From NCBI RefSeq assembly GCF_002592005.1, contig NZ_NVQF01000014.1, forward strand, positions 1 through 64,000: a DNA stretch of 64,000 bases, read 5' to 3'. Shown here piece after piece: positions 53,518 to 62,889 of this stretch. The notes below the pieces were generated by a model, which did not search any database, had not been told where the DNA came from, and saw nothing but the letters and a program-made list of their open reading frames with translations. A program made the position numbers and the translations under genes. The DNA is from Mycolicibacterium palauense (GTDB taxonomy: Bacteria; Actinomycetota; Actinomycetes; Mycobacteriales; Mycobacteriaceae). Position 1 is the stretch's first letter; every line of letters begins with the position of its first letter.

Positions 53518-55053
53518 ATGAGGCTGCTTTCTCGCCGGATGTTGCGCCGCACCGTGGTCGGCGCCTGCGTGCTCACGTTGGCCGTCGGTGCCGCCGGCTG
53601 CGCCCGGGTCGTCGAGGGCAGGGCGGTGATCGCCGGCCCGACCGTCGGCGCGCCCGTGCAGTGGGAACCCTGCAAGTTCGTCGGCGGGGCCGAGACCGAG
53701 CTGCCCGCCCCGGCCGACTGCGGGCGCATCGCGGTGCCGGTCGACTACGACAAGCCCGACGGTGACCTGATCGACCTCGCGCTGATCCGGTTCCCGGCGA
53801 CCGGGGACAAGATCGGCTCGCTGGTGATCAACCCGGGCGGGCCGGGGGAGTCCGGCATCGAGGCCGCGATCGGGGTGGTCGAGACGCTGCCCGAGAAGGT
53901 GCGCGAACGCTTCGACCTGGTCGGCTTCGATCCGCGCGGTGTCGGATCCTCCACGCCGGCGCTGTGGTGCAACTCCGACGCCGACAACGACGAGATGCGC
54001 GCCGACCCGACGGTGGAATACACCCAGAAGGGTGTCGACCACATCGAGAGCGAGACCAAGAAGTTCGTGCAGCGCTGCGTCGACAAGATGGGCAAGGACT
54101 TCCTGGCCAACGTCGGAACGGCCAACGTGGCCAAGGATCTCGACCAGATCCGCGCCGCCCTGGGCGACGACAAGCTGACCTACCTGGGTTACTCCTACGG
54201 CACCCGCATCGGTTCGGCCTACGCCGAGGAGTTCCCGCAGAACGTGCGCGCGATGATCCTCGACGGCGCGGTCGACCCGAACGCCGACCCGATCGAAGCC
54301 GACATCAAGCAGGCCAAGGCGTTCCAGGAGGCCTTCGACGACTACGCCGCCGACTGTGCCAAGGACCCGTCCTGCCCGCTGGGCACCGATCCGGCGAAAT
54401 CCGTTGACGTGTACAAGAGTCTGGTCGACCCGCTGGTCGAACACCCGGCGAAGACCAAGGACCCGCGCGGGCTGTCCTACAGCGACGCGATCGTCGGCAC
54501 CATCATGGCGCTGTACTCACCCAACCTGTGGACGCATCTGACCACTGGGCTCACCGAGCTGCAGAACGGCCGCGGGGACACCATGCTGGCGCTGGCCGAC
54601 ATGTACATGCGCCGTGACGCGCAGGGGCACTACACCAACGCCACCGACGCGCGCATCGCGGTCAACTGTGTCGACGAGCCGGCGGTGACCGATCGCGCCA
54701 AGGTGGTCGACGAGGACCGCCGGATGCGCGAGGTCGCCCCGTTCATGAGCTACGGCGAGTTCACCGGCCTGGCCCCGATGCCGACCTGCGCCTTCTGGCC
54801 GGTGCCGCCGACCAGCGAGCCCCACGAGGTGTCGGTCAAGGACCTGCCCCCGCCGGTCATCGTGTCCACCACCGGGGACCCCGCCACGCCGTACCAGGCC
54901 GGGGTGGACCTGGCCAAACAGCTCGGTGGCGGGCTGCTGACCTTCGACGGCACCCAGCACACGGTGGTGTTCCAGGGCAACGCCTGCGTCGACAAGGTCG
55001 CCGCCGACTACCTGATCGACGGCACCATGCCGCCGCCCGGGGCCACCTGCTGA
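53518..55053 (+). CDS. caeA: Cell-envelope serine protease CaeA/Hip1 (Rv2224c-like), lipoprotein
   Basis: A 511-residue alpha/beta-hydrolase-fold protease. A signal peptide ends in the lipobox AVGAAGC (Cys28), then GSLVINPGGPGESG forms the oxyanion region, nucleophile Ser226 is in YLGYSYGTRIG, the acid is in STTGDPATPY and the histidine in TFDGTQHTVV. M. tuberculosis Hip1 (S228, D463, H490) cleaves GroEL2 and affects envelope integrity and immune modulation. I chose ATG 53518 since it gives a standard signal peptide; ATG 53467 adds 17 residues. A second paralogue follows after 220 bp. Confidence 0.93.
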   Translation: MRLLSRRMLRRTVVGACVLTLAVGAAGCARVVEGRAVIAGPTVGAPVQWEPCKFVGGAETELPAPADCGRIAVPVDYDKPDGDLIDLALIRFPATGDKIGSLVINPGGPGESGIEAAIGVVETLPEKVRERFDLVGFDPRGVGSSTPALWCNSDADNDEMRADPTVEYTQKGVDHIESETKKFVQRCVDKMGKDFLANVGTANVAKDLDQIRAALGDDKLTYLGYSYGTRIGSAYAEEFPQNVRAMILDGAVDPNADPIEADIKQAKAFQEAFDDYAADCAKDPSCPLGTDPAKSVDVYKSLVDPLVEHPAKTKDPRGLSYSDAIVGTIMALYSPNLWTHLTTGLTELQNGRGDTMLALADMYMRRDAQGHYTNATDARIAVNCVDEPAVTDRAKVVDEDRRMREVAPFMSYGEFTGLAPMPTCAFWPVPPTSEPHEVSVKDLPPPVIVSTTGDPATPYQAGVDLAKQLGGGLLTFDGTQHTVVFQGNACVDKVAADYLIDGTMPPPGATC

Positions 55054-55273
55054 TTCCGCGCTGACCGGCGCCCCGGGCCGCACCGAGACCGAGGCGTGAC
55101 CATTCCGGAGCCGCGTTGCCATCCGCGGGTGCGACGATGACCGGAATGCGCGGCCCTCGTCGACGACGATGCGGGGCGAGGGACCAGCCCGGTGAGGAGT
55201 CGGAGAGATCAACACCACCTTCGCCGACGAGGCGGGCGAGGGACGAGCCCCGGCGGAAAGCCCACCGACACCC
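55054..55273. other. 220-bp spacer between protease genes with GCGAGGGA(C/G)-type repeats
   Basis: The spacer has no convincing gene. GCGAGGGACCAGCCC (from about 55175) and GCGAGGGACGAGCCC (from about 55238) are near-identical 15-bp repeats about 63 bp apart. A frame ATG CGG GGC GAG GGA CCA GCC CGG TGA near 55169, followed by GAGGAG, looks like a mini-ORF of the kind seen in coupled repeats, but no downstream start fits it. Confidence 0.4.
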
Positions 55274-56785
55274 TTGAAACACTGCAGACGCCTGACGGCG
55301 CTGAGGGTGCTGGCCGGGCTCGCGGCGCTGCTCGCCGGTCTGCCGATCGCCGCCCCGGCGACGGCGGCGCCCACCAAACCCGCCGTCTCGCAGCCGGACT
55401 GGGGCGGCTGCGAGGAGTTCTTCGGCAACGACGCCGCCGCGGTGCCCCGCGCCGCCTGCGCGATGATCCCCGTCGAGGACCCCAGCGGTGCGCGCGCCGA
55501 GCTGGCCACCGTGCGCATCCCCGCGAACGGGCGGCGCCTGGGCGTGCTGTTCGTCAACCCCGGCGGTCCGGGCGCCTCGGCGGTCGACGCCGTGGCGGGC
55601 ATGGGGGCGGCGCTGCAGGGCACCACGATCACCGAGCATTTCGACCTGGTCGGCTTCGACCCGCGCGGTGTCGGGCACTCCACGCCCGAACTGCGCTGCC
55701 GGACCGACGCCGAGCTGGACGCGTGGCGCCGCGAACCGATGGTGGACTTCAGCCCCGCCGGGGTCGCCCAGATCGAACGGCTCTATCAGGGCTTCGTCCA
55801 GCAGTGCTCCGAGCGGATGGGCGACGAGTTCCTTGCCGGGGCGGGCACCGAGGCGGTCGCCCGCGACATGGACACGGTGCGGCAGGTTCTCGGCGACGAC
55901 CAGATCAACTATCTGGGTTTCAGCTACGGCACCGAGATCGGCGCGGCCTATCTGCAGCGCTACTCCGACCACGTGCGAGCGATGGTGCTCGACGGCGCCA
56001 TCGACCCGAACGTGGGCCCGGTGGAGAAGAACATCCGCCAGATGGCCGGCTTCCAGACGGCGTTCAACGACTACGCCGCCGACTGCGCCCGCGCGGCCGG
56101 CTGTCCCCTGGGCCAGGATCCGGCGCAGTGGGTCAACCGCTACCACGACCTGATCAACCCCCTGGTGTACCGGCCCGGCGCCACCTCCGATGCCCGCGGC
56201 CTCAGCTATTCCGACGCCATCACCGGCACCGTCAACGCGCTCTACACCCAGCAATACTGGCCGTACCTGACCAGCGGGCTGCTGGGCCTGCAGCGCGGCA
56301 CCGACGCCGGCGACCTGCTGCTGCTGGCCGACGAGTACTACGGCCGGGCCCCCGACGGCACCTACCGCAATCAGCAGGACGCGTTCAACGCGGTCCGCTG
56401 CGTCGACGCGCCGTCGCCGACCGACCCCGCGGTGTGGGCCGAGGCCGACCGCCGGATCCGCGAGGTGGCCCCGTTCGTGTCCTACGGCGCGTTCACCGGC
56501 TTCGCCCCGCGCGACATCTGTTCGTTCTGGCCCGTCCCGGCGACCTCGGTGCCCGCGCCGGCCACGCCCGCACCGCCCGGCAAGGTCGTCGTGGTGTCCA
56601 CGACACACGACCCGGCCACGCCGTATCAGGCCGGTGTCGACCTCGCCCACGAACTCGACGCGCCGCTGATCACCTTCGAGGGCACCCAACACACCGCGGT
56701 GTTCAACGGCCACGAGTGCATCGACACCGCGATCGTCAATTACCTGGTCGACGGGGTGGTGCCGCCCGACGGGCTGCACTGTTAG
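55274..56785 (+). CDS. Secreted Hip1-type serine protease (Rv2223c-like)
   Basis: A 503-residue paralogue of the preceding protease, about half identical by eye. It has a Sec signal peptide ending near PATAA (residues about 30-32) and no lipobox cysteine, so it should be released or loosely held. The oxyanion motif FVNPGGPGAS, nucleophile serine in YLGFSYGTEIG, acid in STTHDPATPY and histidine in TFEGTQHTAV are all intact. The start is TTG 55274, since the signal peptide begins there; a GGAAAG stands 14 bases upstream. It ends about 80 bp before glnA2. Confidence 0.88.
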   Translation: MKHCRRLTALRVLAGLAALLAGLPIAAPATAAPTKPAVSQPDWGGCEEFFGNDAAAVPRAACAMIPVEDPSGARAELATVRIPANGRRLGVLFVNPGGPGASAVDAVAGMGAALQGTTITEHFDLVGFDPRGVGHSTPELRCRTDAELDAWRREPMVDFSPAGVAQIERLYQGFVQQCSERMGDEFLAGAGTEAVARDMDTVRQVLGDDQINYLGFSYGTEIGAAYLQRYSDHVRAMVLDGAIDPNVGPVEKNIRQMAGFQTAFNDYAADCARAAGCPLGQDPAQWVNRYHDLINPLVYRPGATSDARGLSYSDAITGTVNALYTQQYWPYLTSGLLGLQRGTDAGDLLLLADEYYGRAPDGTYRNQQDAFNAVRCVDAPSPTDPAVWAEADRRIREVAPFVSYGAFTGFAPRDICSFWPVPATSVPAPATPAPPGKVVVVSTTHDPATPYQAGVDLAHELDAPLITFEGTQHTAVFNGHECIDTAIVNYLVDGVVPPDGLHC

Positions 56786-56864
56786 CAGCGTCTCACCGAC
56801 GCTCGTCGCCGTTGGCGACACGGTCGTAACACAGAATTAACAGCTGATGCATACGCTCGCGGGT

Positions 56865-58205
56865 ATGGATCGACAGAAGGAATTCGTGCTGCGCACGCTG
56901 GAGGAACGGGACATCCGTTTTGTCCGGTTGTGGTTCACCGACGTGCTCGGATACCTGAAGTCAGTAGCCATCGCCCCGGCCGAACTGGAAGGGGCGTTCG
57001 AGGAGGGCATCGGCTTCGACGGATCCTCCATCGAGGGGTTCGCCCGGGTCTTCGAGTCCGACACCGTCGCGCGCCCGGACCCGTCGACGTTCCAGATCCT
57101 GCCCTGGACCACCAGCGGCGGCGACCATCACTCCGCGCGGATGTTCTGCGACATCACCATGCCCGACGGCTCGCCCTCCTGGGCGGACTCGCGCCACGTG
57201 CTGCGCCGCCAGCTGGCCAAGGCCAGCGATCTGGGTTTCTCCTGCTACGTGCACCCCGAGATCGAGTTCTTCCTGCTGCAGCCCGGCCCCTACGACGGGT
57301 CGGTGCCCGAGCCCTCCGACAACGGCGGCTACTTCGACCAGGCCGTCCACGATTCGGCCCCCAACTTCCGCCGGCACGCCATCGACGCGCTGGAATCCAT
57401 GGGCATCTCGGTGGAGTTCAGCCACCACGAGGGCGCGCCCGGTCAGCAGGAGATCGACCTGCGCTACGCCGACGCGCTGTCGATGGCCGACAACGTGATG
57501 ACGTTCCGCTACGTGGTCAAGGAGGTCGCCCTCGGCGAGGGGGTGCGGGCCTCGTTCATGCCCAAGCCGTTCAGCGAGTACGCCGGCTCGGCGATGCACA
57601 CCCACATGAGCCTGTTCGAGGGCGAGACCAACGCCTTCCACAGCCCCGACGATCCGCTGCAGCTCTCCGACATCGGCAAGTCGTTCATCGCCGGCATCAT
57701 CGAGCACGCCAGCGAGATCAGCGCCGTCACCAACCAGTGGGTCAACTCCTACAAGCGGCTGATCCACGGCGGGGAGGCCCCGACGGCGGCGTCCTGGGGT
57801 GCGGCCAACCGCTCGGCGCTGGTGCGGGTGCCGATGTACACGCCGAACAAGTCGTCGTCGCGGCGGGTCGAGGTGCGCAGCCCCGATTCGGCGTGCAACC
57901 CGTACCTCACGTTCGCCGTGCTCCTGGCGGCCGGGCTGCGCGGGGTGGAGAAGAACTACGTGCTGGGCCCGCAGGCCGAGGACAACGTGTGGACGTTGAC
58001 GCCCGAGGAACGCCGCGCGATGGGCTACCGGGAACTGCCGTCCAGCCTCGGGCAGGCCCTGGAACACATGCAGGATTCCGAGCTGGTCGCCGAGGCGCTC
58101 GGCGAGCACGTGTTCGACTTCTTCCTGCGCAACAAGCGCAGCGAGTGGGAGAGCTACCGCAGCAACGTCACCCCCTTCGAGCTGAAGACCTACCTGGCGC
58201 TCTAG
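56865..58205 (+). CDS. glnA2: Glutamine synthetase family protein GlnA2
   Basis: A 446-residue type I glutamine synthetase homologue, matching M. tuberculosis GlnA2 in length and sequence. Typical motifs are [66 protein letters not shown], and [14 protein letters not shown]. tuberculosis GlnA1 is the main synthetase; GlnA2 is non-essential and may act on another substrate. TACGCT at 56852-56857 lies seven bases before ATG 56865, marking a leaderless start; ATG 56847 is less likely. It is next to glnE, which modifies glutamine synthetase by adenylylation. Confidence 0.93.
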   Translation: MDRQKEFVLRTLEERDIRFVRLWFTDVLGYLKSVAIAPAELEGAFEEGIGFDGSSIEGFARVFESDTVARPDPSTFQILPWTTSGGDHHSARMFCDITMPDGSPSWADSRHVLRRQLAKASDLGFSCYVHPEIEFFLLQPGPYDGSVPEPSDNGGYFDQAVHDSAPNFRRHAIDALESMGISVEFSHHEGAPGQQEIDLRYADALSMADNVMTFRYVVKEVALGEGVRASFMPKPFSEYAGSAMHTHMSLFEGETNAFHSPDDPLQLSDIGKSFIAGIIEHASEISAVTNQWVNSYKRLIHGGEAPTAASWGAANRSALVRVPMYTPNKSSSRRVEVRSPDSACNPYLTFAVLLAAGLRGVEKNYVLGPQAEDNVWTLTPEERRAMGYRELPSSLGQALEHMQDSELVAEALGEHVFDFFLRNKRSEWESYRSNVTPFELKTYLAL

Positions 58206-58221
58206 AACCGCGGAGCGACGC

Positions 58222-58243
58222 TGCCCGGGAAAGCCGCCGGGCA
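58222..58243 (+). terminator. Hairpin between glnA2 and glnE
   Basis: TGCCCGG (58222-58228) and CCGGGCA (58237-58243) are perfect 7-bp arms with an 8-nt loop, 16 bp after the glnA2 stop. It separates glnA2 from glnE, which has its own -10 box (TAACGT at 58269). No U-tract follows. Confidence 0.5.
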
Positions 58244-58281
58244 TTGCCGATTCGCGATCAGGGTGCGTTAACGTTTCTGTC

Positions 58282-61251
58282 GTGCCGAAACCCGCGACGA
58301 AGCGTCCCACACTGCCCAGTGTCGGGCGACTGGGTCTCGTGGAGCCGCCGGCGCGCGCCGACCTGGCCCGCCTGGGGTGGGACACCGACGCCCACGTCGA
58401 GTTGCTCTGGTCGCTGTCGCGGGCCCCCGACGCCGACGCCGCCCTGCGCACCATGGTGCGCCTGGCCGACGCCCTCGGCTCGGGCTGGGACGAGCTGGCC
58501 ACGGCGCTGCTGAAGGACAAGAGCCTGCGCGGGCGGCTGTTCGCGGTGCTCGGCTCGTCCCTGGCCCTGGGCGATCACCTGGTGGCCAACCCGGATTCGT
58601 GGCATCTGCTCCAGGGCAGGATCGCGCTGCCCACCGCCGAGGAGCTGCGCCGCGACTTCGTCGCCTGCGCCGAGGACACGCCCGTCAACGCGGTGCTGCC
58701 GGCCCTGCGGACGCGCTACCGCGACCGGGTGCTGGTGCTGGCCGCCCTGGACGTGGCGCCCACCGTGGAGAACGAGCCGGTGATGCCGTTCGTCACCGTC
58801 GGTGCGCAGCTGGCGGACCTGGCCGACGCCGCGCTGGCCGCCGCGTTGCGGGTGGCGGTGCGCATCGTCTGCAAGGAGGACACCGCGCCGCCCCGGCTGG
58901 CGGTGATCGCGATGGGCAAATGCGGTGCGCGGGAGCTGAACTACGTCAGCGACGTCGACGTCATCTTCGTCGCCGAGAAGGCCGACGCCGTCACCACCCG
59001 GGTGGCGGGGGAGATGATGCGCATCGGGTCGGAGACCTTCTTCGAGGTCGACGCCGCGCTGCGCCCGGAGGGCAAACACGGCCAGCTGGTGCGCACCCTG
59101 GACTCGCACATCGCCTACTACGAGCGCTGGGCCAAGACCTGGGAGTTCCAGGCCCTGCTCAAGGCGCGACCGGCCGCCGGTGACGCCGAGCTCGGCGAAC
59201 AGTACATCGCGGCGGTGATGCCGATGGTGTGGACCGCCTGCGAGCGTGAGGATTTCGTGCCCGACGTACAGGCCATGCGCCGGCGGGTGGTCGAGAACGT
59301 GCCCGCCGACGTGCGCGAGCGCGAGATCAAGCTCGGTACCGGCGGCCTGCGAGACGTGGAGTTCACCGTGCAGCTGCTCCAGCTGGTGCACGGCCGCAAC
59401 GACCCGTCGCTGCAGGTGGCCTCGACGGTGGACGCCCTGGCCGCCCTCGGCGACGCCGGCTACGTGGGCCGCGACGACGCGGCGAACATGACCGCGTCCT
59501 ACGAGTTTCTGCGGCTGCTGGAGCACCGGCTGCAGCTGCAGCGGCTCAAGCGCACCCACCTGCTGCCCGCGCCCGACGACGACGAGTCGCTGCGCTGGCT
59601 GGCGCGGGCGGCCCACGTGCGCCCGGACGGCACCCACGACGCGCTCGGGGTGCTGCGGGAGGAGCTCAAACGGCAGAGCGTGCGGGTGTCGCGGCTGCAC
59701 GCCAAGCTCTTCTATCAGCCGCTGCTGGAGTCGGTCGGGGCGACGCTGGACCTGGCGCCGGGCATGTCGACCGAGGCCGCCGAACGGCAGTTGGCCGCAC
59801 TGAACTACCAGGCCCCCCGCAGCGCGCTGACCCACCTGGCGGCGCTGGCGAATCAGAGCGGCCGGCGCGGCCGGGTGCAGACCATCCTGTTGCCGACGCT
59901 GCTGGACTGGCTCTCCGACACTCCCGACCCCGACGCCGGGCTGCTGGCCTACCGCAAGCTCTCCGAGGCGATGGCCGTCGCCGACGAGCGCTGGTTCCTG
60001 GGGGCGCTGCGCGACGAGAGCGCGGTGGCCCGCCGGCTCATGCACGTGCTGGGCACCTCGGCGTTCGTCCCGGAGCTGCTGATGCGGGCGCCGGAGGTCA
60101 TCCGCGCCTACGCCGACGGCCCCGGCGGCCCCAAGCTGCTGGACACCGCGCCCGAGGCGGTGGCCCGGTCGCTGGTCACCGCCGCCGGTCGCCACCGCGA
60201 CCCGGTCAAGGCCATCGCCGCGGCCCGCACGCTGCGCCGCCGGGAGCTGGCCCGCATCGCCTCGGCCGACCTGCTCGGCATGCTCGACGTCCGCGCCGTC
60301 TGCAAGGCGCTGACCTCGGTGTGGGTGGCGGTGCTGCAGGCCGCGCTGAACGCGGTGATCCGCGCCAACACCCCCGAGGGCGAGGGCCCGCCGGCCTCGA
60401 TCGCGGTGATCGGGATGGGCCGGCTCGGCGGGGGAGAACTCGGGTACGGATCCGACGCCGATGTGATGTTCGTGTGCGAGCCCGCCGAGGGTGTCGAGGA
60501 GGCGCGGGCGGTCAAGTGGTCGGTGCAGGTCGCCGAGCAGGTCCGCGCCCTGCTGGGCACGCCCAGCGCGGATCCGCCGCTGGAGGTCGACGCCAACCTG
60601 CGCCCGGAGGGCCGCAGCGGGCCGCTGGTGCGCACCCTGTCCTCCTATGCGACGTACTACCGCCAGTGGGCGCAGCCCTGGGAGGTCCAGGCGCTGTTGC
60701 GGGCGCACCGTGTCGCCGGCGATCTCGAGCTGGGCCGCCGGTTCCTGGTGATGATCGACGAGACGCGCTATCCGCCCGGCGGCGTGTCCGCCGAGGCGAT
60801 GCAGGAGATCCGGCGGGTCAAGGCCCGCGTGGACGCCGAGCGGCTGCCCCGCGGCGCCGACCCGAACACCCACACCAAGCTGGGGCGCGGGGGGCTGGCC
60901 GACGTCGAGTGGACGGTGCAGCTGCTGCAGCTGCGCTTCGCCCACAAGATCCCGGCGCTGCACAACACCTCGACGCTGGAATCGCTGGACGCGATCGGGG
61001 CCGCCGAGCTGATCGCCGAGGGCGATGTGGAACTGCTGCGTGACGCGTGGTTGACCGCGACCCGGGCCCGCAACGCGCTGGTGCTGGTGCGCGGCAAGCC
61101 CACCGACCAGCTGCCCGGGCCGGGACGCTTCCTCAACGCCGTGGCGGTGGCCGCCGGCTGGCACAACGACGACGGCGGGGAGTTCCTGGACAACTACCTG
61201 CGGGTCACGCGTCGAGCGAAGAACGTGGTGCGCAAGGTCTTCGGGGGCTAG
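58282..61251 (+). CDS. glnE: Glutamine synthetase adenylyltransferase/deadenylase GlnE
   Basis: A 989-residue bifunctional enzyme that adds AMP to, and removes it from, glutamine synthetase to match nitrogen supply. The N-terminal nucleotidyltransferase half (deadenylylase) has [20 protein letters not shown] at about 212-231; the C-terminal half (adenylyltransferase) has [20 protein letters not shown] at about 711-730. The acidic pairs of both active sites are intact. TAACGT lies seven bases before GTG 58282, a clear leaderless start. Length fits M. tuberculosis GlnE, which is essential there. Confidence 0.96.
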   Translation: MPKPATKRPTLPSVGRLGLVEPPARADLARLGWDTDAHVELLWSLSRAPDADAALRTMVRLADALGSGWDELATALLKDKSLRGRLFAVLGSSLALGDHLVANPDSWHLLQGRIALPTAEELRRDFVACAEDTPVNAVLPALRTRYRDRVLVLAALDVAPTVENEPVMPFVTVGAQLADLADAALAAALRVAVRIVCKEDTAPPRLAVIAMGKCGARELNYVSDVDVIFVAEKADAVTTRVAGEMMRIGSETFFEVDAALRPEGKHGQLVRTLDSHIAYYERWAKTWEFQALLKARPAAGDAELGEQYIAAVMPMVWTACEREDFVPDVQAMRRRVVENVPADVREREIKLGTGGLRDVEFTVQLLQLVHGRNDPSLQVASTVDALAALGDAGYVGRDDAANMTASYEFLRLLEHRLQLQRLKRTHLLPAPDDDESLRWLARAAHVRPDGTHDALGVLREELKRQSVRVSRLHAKLFYQPLLESVGATLDLAPGMSTEAAERQLAALNYQAPRSALTHLAALANQSGRRGRVQTILLPTLLDWLSDTPDPDAGLLAYRKLSEAMAVADERWFLGALRDESAVARRLMHVLGTSAFVPELLMRAPEVIRAYADGPGGPKLLDTAPEAVARSLVTAAGRHRDPVKAIAAARTLRRRELARIASADLLGMLDVRAVCKALTSVWVAVLQAALNAVIRANTPEGEGPPASIAVIGMGRLGGGELGYGSDADVMFVCEPAEGVEEARAVKWSVQVAEQVRALLGTPSADPPLEVDANLRPEGRSGPLVRTLSSYATYYRQWAQPWEVQALLRAHRVAGDLELGRRFLVMIDETRYPPGGVSAEAMQEIRRVKARVDAERLPRGADPNTHTKLGRGGLADVEWTVQLLQLRFAHKIPALHNTSTLESLDAIGAAELIAEGDVELLRDAWLTATRARNALVLVRGKPTDQLPGPGRFLNAVAVAAGWHNDDGGEFLDNYLRVTRRAKNVVRKVFGG

Positions 61252-61285
61252 CGGGGGGTCGGGCCCGTCGGCGGACCTTGCGGAT

Positions 61286-61300
61286 CCCGCCGTCGGCGGG
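61286..61300 (+). terminator. Short hairpin after glnE
   Basis: CCCGCC (61286-61291) and GGCGGG (61295-61300) pair with a 3-nt loop, 35 bp after the glnE stop and about 70 bp before the thioesterase start. It could end the glnE transcript, but the stem is short and common in GC-rich DNA. Confidence 0.35.
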
Positions 61301-61368
61301 GGCGACCGCGCGGCCCGGATCGCAACCCTGACGCTGTTTCATAGACGGTTTGATGCTATGAAGCTTGG

Positions 61369-62007
61369 ATGCGCTTCACCTATGACGCGATCACCAGCGA
61401 GGAGGCCGCCCGGCAGCGGTCCGTCTACGAACCGCTGACGCTGGCGGTGCGCGACCTGCTCGACGCGACGATCCGCACCGAGGCAGAACCCGAGGTCATC
61501 GCCGAGGCGCAGCGCGCCATCGAACACGTCACCGCCACCCTGCGGGCCCGCCAGCTGCCGGGGCCCTTCGGGGTGCGGTTCACCACCGACGGCCAGGGCC
61601 AGTCGTGGGGGAACCCGGTGGTGGGGGTGCGCAACCCGATAGCGCCGCCGCTGGTGATCGAGCGCGACGGTCGGCGGTGCTGGTCGGACTTCGAGCTGGG
61701 CGCGGCCTACGAGGGACCGCCCGACCATGTGCACGGCGGCATCAGCGCGCTGATCCTCGACCACATCCTCGGCGAGGCCGCCAGCGCGGGGATGACCAAG
61801 CCGCTGTTCACCGGAACCATCACCCTGAAATACCTGCGCGGCACCCCGCTGGGACCGTTGCGGGCCGAGGCCTGGATCGACCGCGTCGAGGGCATCAAGA
61901 CCTACGCCCGCGGCCACATCGTGAACGCCGAGGGGCCCACGGTGCAGGCCGAGGGCGTGTTCATCCAGCCGGCGTGGGCGCGCGAGGGCGAGGCGGGTGA
62001 GGCCTGA
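61369..62007 (+). CDS. PaaI-like hotdog-fold thioesterase
   Basis: A 212-residue acyl-CoA thioesterase-like protein. The hotdog domain (about 95-205) has the family motif GPPDHVHGGISALILDHILGEAAS, then TGTITLKYLRGTPLGPLRAEAWIDR. The first 60 residues are helical and not part of the core. It likely hydrolyses a fatty or aromatic acyl-CoA in the cytoplasm. No strong Shine-Dalgarno is present; TATGAA lies six bases before ATG 61369, giving weak support for a leaderless start. It is followed directly by an LLM-class oxidoreductase, so the two are probably one operon. Confidence 0.83.
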   Translation: MRFTYDAITSEEAARQRSVYEPLTLAVRDLLDATIRTEAEPEVIAEAQRAIEHVTATLRARQLPGPFGVRFTTDGQGQSWGNPVVGVRNPIAPPLVIERDGRRCWSDFELGAAYEGPPDHVHGGISALILDHILGEAASAGMTKPLFTGTITLKYLRGTPLGPLRAEAWIDRVEGIKTYARGHIVNAEGPTVQAEGVFIQPAWAREGEAGEA

Positions 62008-62865
62008 GTGAAGTTCTATGTCGGGACCGCGTTCATGGCGCCGCAGGAGGCCGTCGAGGTCGCCAGGGCGGCCGACGACCTGGGCTACGACGGCATCGCC
62101 ATTCCCGACCACGTCGTCAACCTGGAGACGCTGAGCACGCCCTACCCGTACACCAAGGACGGCAAGCGGCGCTGGGAGCCGTTCACCGACTGGCCCGACC
62201 CGTGGGTGATGATCGGCGCGATCGCACTGGTCACCACGCGGCTGCGGTTCGTCACCACGGTCTACATCCCGGCGATGCGCAACCCGTACCTGGCCGCCAA
62301 GCAGATCGGCACCGCGGCGGCTCTGGCCGGGGGACGCCTGGAGCTCGGGATCGGCGTGGGCTGGTGTCGCGACGAGTTCGAGCTCATGGGACAGCGGTTC
62401 GACCAGCGCGGCCGGCGCACCGACGAGATGCTGGAGCTGATGAAGGCGCTGTGGCAGCCCGGCTGGACCGAGTTCGACGGCGAGTTCTACCGGACCCCCC
62501 GGCTGGAGATGGAGCCCACCCCGCCCCGCATCCCGGTCTACGTCGGCGGCCTCTCGGAGATCGCGCTGCGCCGCGCCGCGCGCCACGACGGCTGGATCGG
62601 TGACCTGATCACCACCGACCAGGCGATCGAGCGGATCGACCGGATCCGGGAGTTGCGCGCCGAAAAGGGTCTGACGATGCAGGATTTCACCGTCGTGACC
62701 CCGCTGGTCGACGCGTTCACCCCCGAGCACTACGCGCGCGCGGAGGCGGCCGGCATCACCGCGATCCTCACCGCCCCCTGGATGTTCTACTCCGGTGCCG
62801 ACTGCACGCTGGCCGAGAAGATCGACGGGCTGCGCCGGTTCCGCACCGACATGGGGCTGGACTGA
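62008..62865 (+). CDS. LLM-class F420-dependent oxidoreductase
   Basis: A 285-residue luciferase-like TIM-barrel protein, typical of the many F420-dependent oxidoreductases of mycobacteria. Marks include MKFYVGTAFMAPQEAVEVARAADDLGYDGIAIPDH, TRLRFVTTVYIPAMRNPYLAAKQIGTAAALAGGRLELGIGVGW and PVYVGGLSEIALRRAARHDGWIGDL. The substrate is unknown. GTG 62008 immediately follows the TGA of the thioesterase, so the two are coupled. It converges on an acyl-CoA dehydrogenase with a GC-rich palindrome between. Confidence 0.88.
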   Translation: MKFYVGTAFMAPQEAVEVARAADDLGYDGIAIPDHVVNLETLSTPYPYTKDGKRRWEPFTDWPDPWVMIGAIALVTTRLRFVTTVYIPAMRNPYLAAKQIGTAAALAGGRLELGIGVGWCRDEFELMGQRFDQRGRRTDEMLELMKALWQPGWTEFDGEFYRTPRLEMEPTPPRIPVYVGGLSEIALRRAARHDGWIGDLITTDQAIERIDRIRELRAEKGLTMQDFTVVTPLVDAFTPEHYARAEAAGITAILTAPWMFYSGADCTLAEKIDGLRRFRTDMGLD

Positions 62866-62879
62866 GCGCCCGCGGGCGC
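62866..62879. terminator. 14-bp palindrome between converging genes
   Basis: GCGCCCGCGGGCGC begins one base after the LLM gene's TGA and ends 10 bp before the acyl-CoA dehydrogenase stop. It is a perfect palindrome that could end transcripts from both sides. It is short and GC-rich, so the evidence is modest. Confidence 0.4.
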
Positions 62880-62889
62880 ACCGGGAGGC

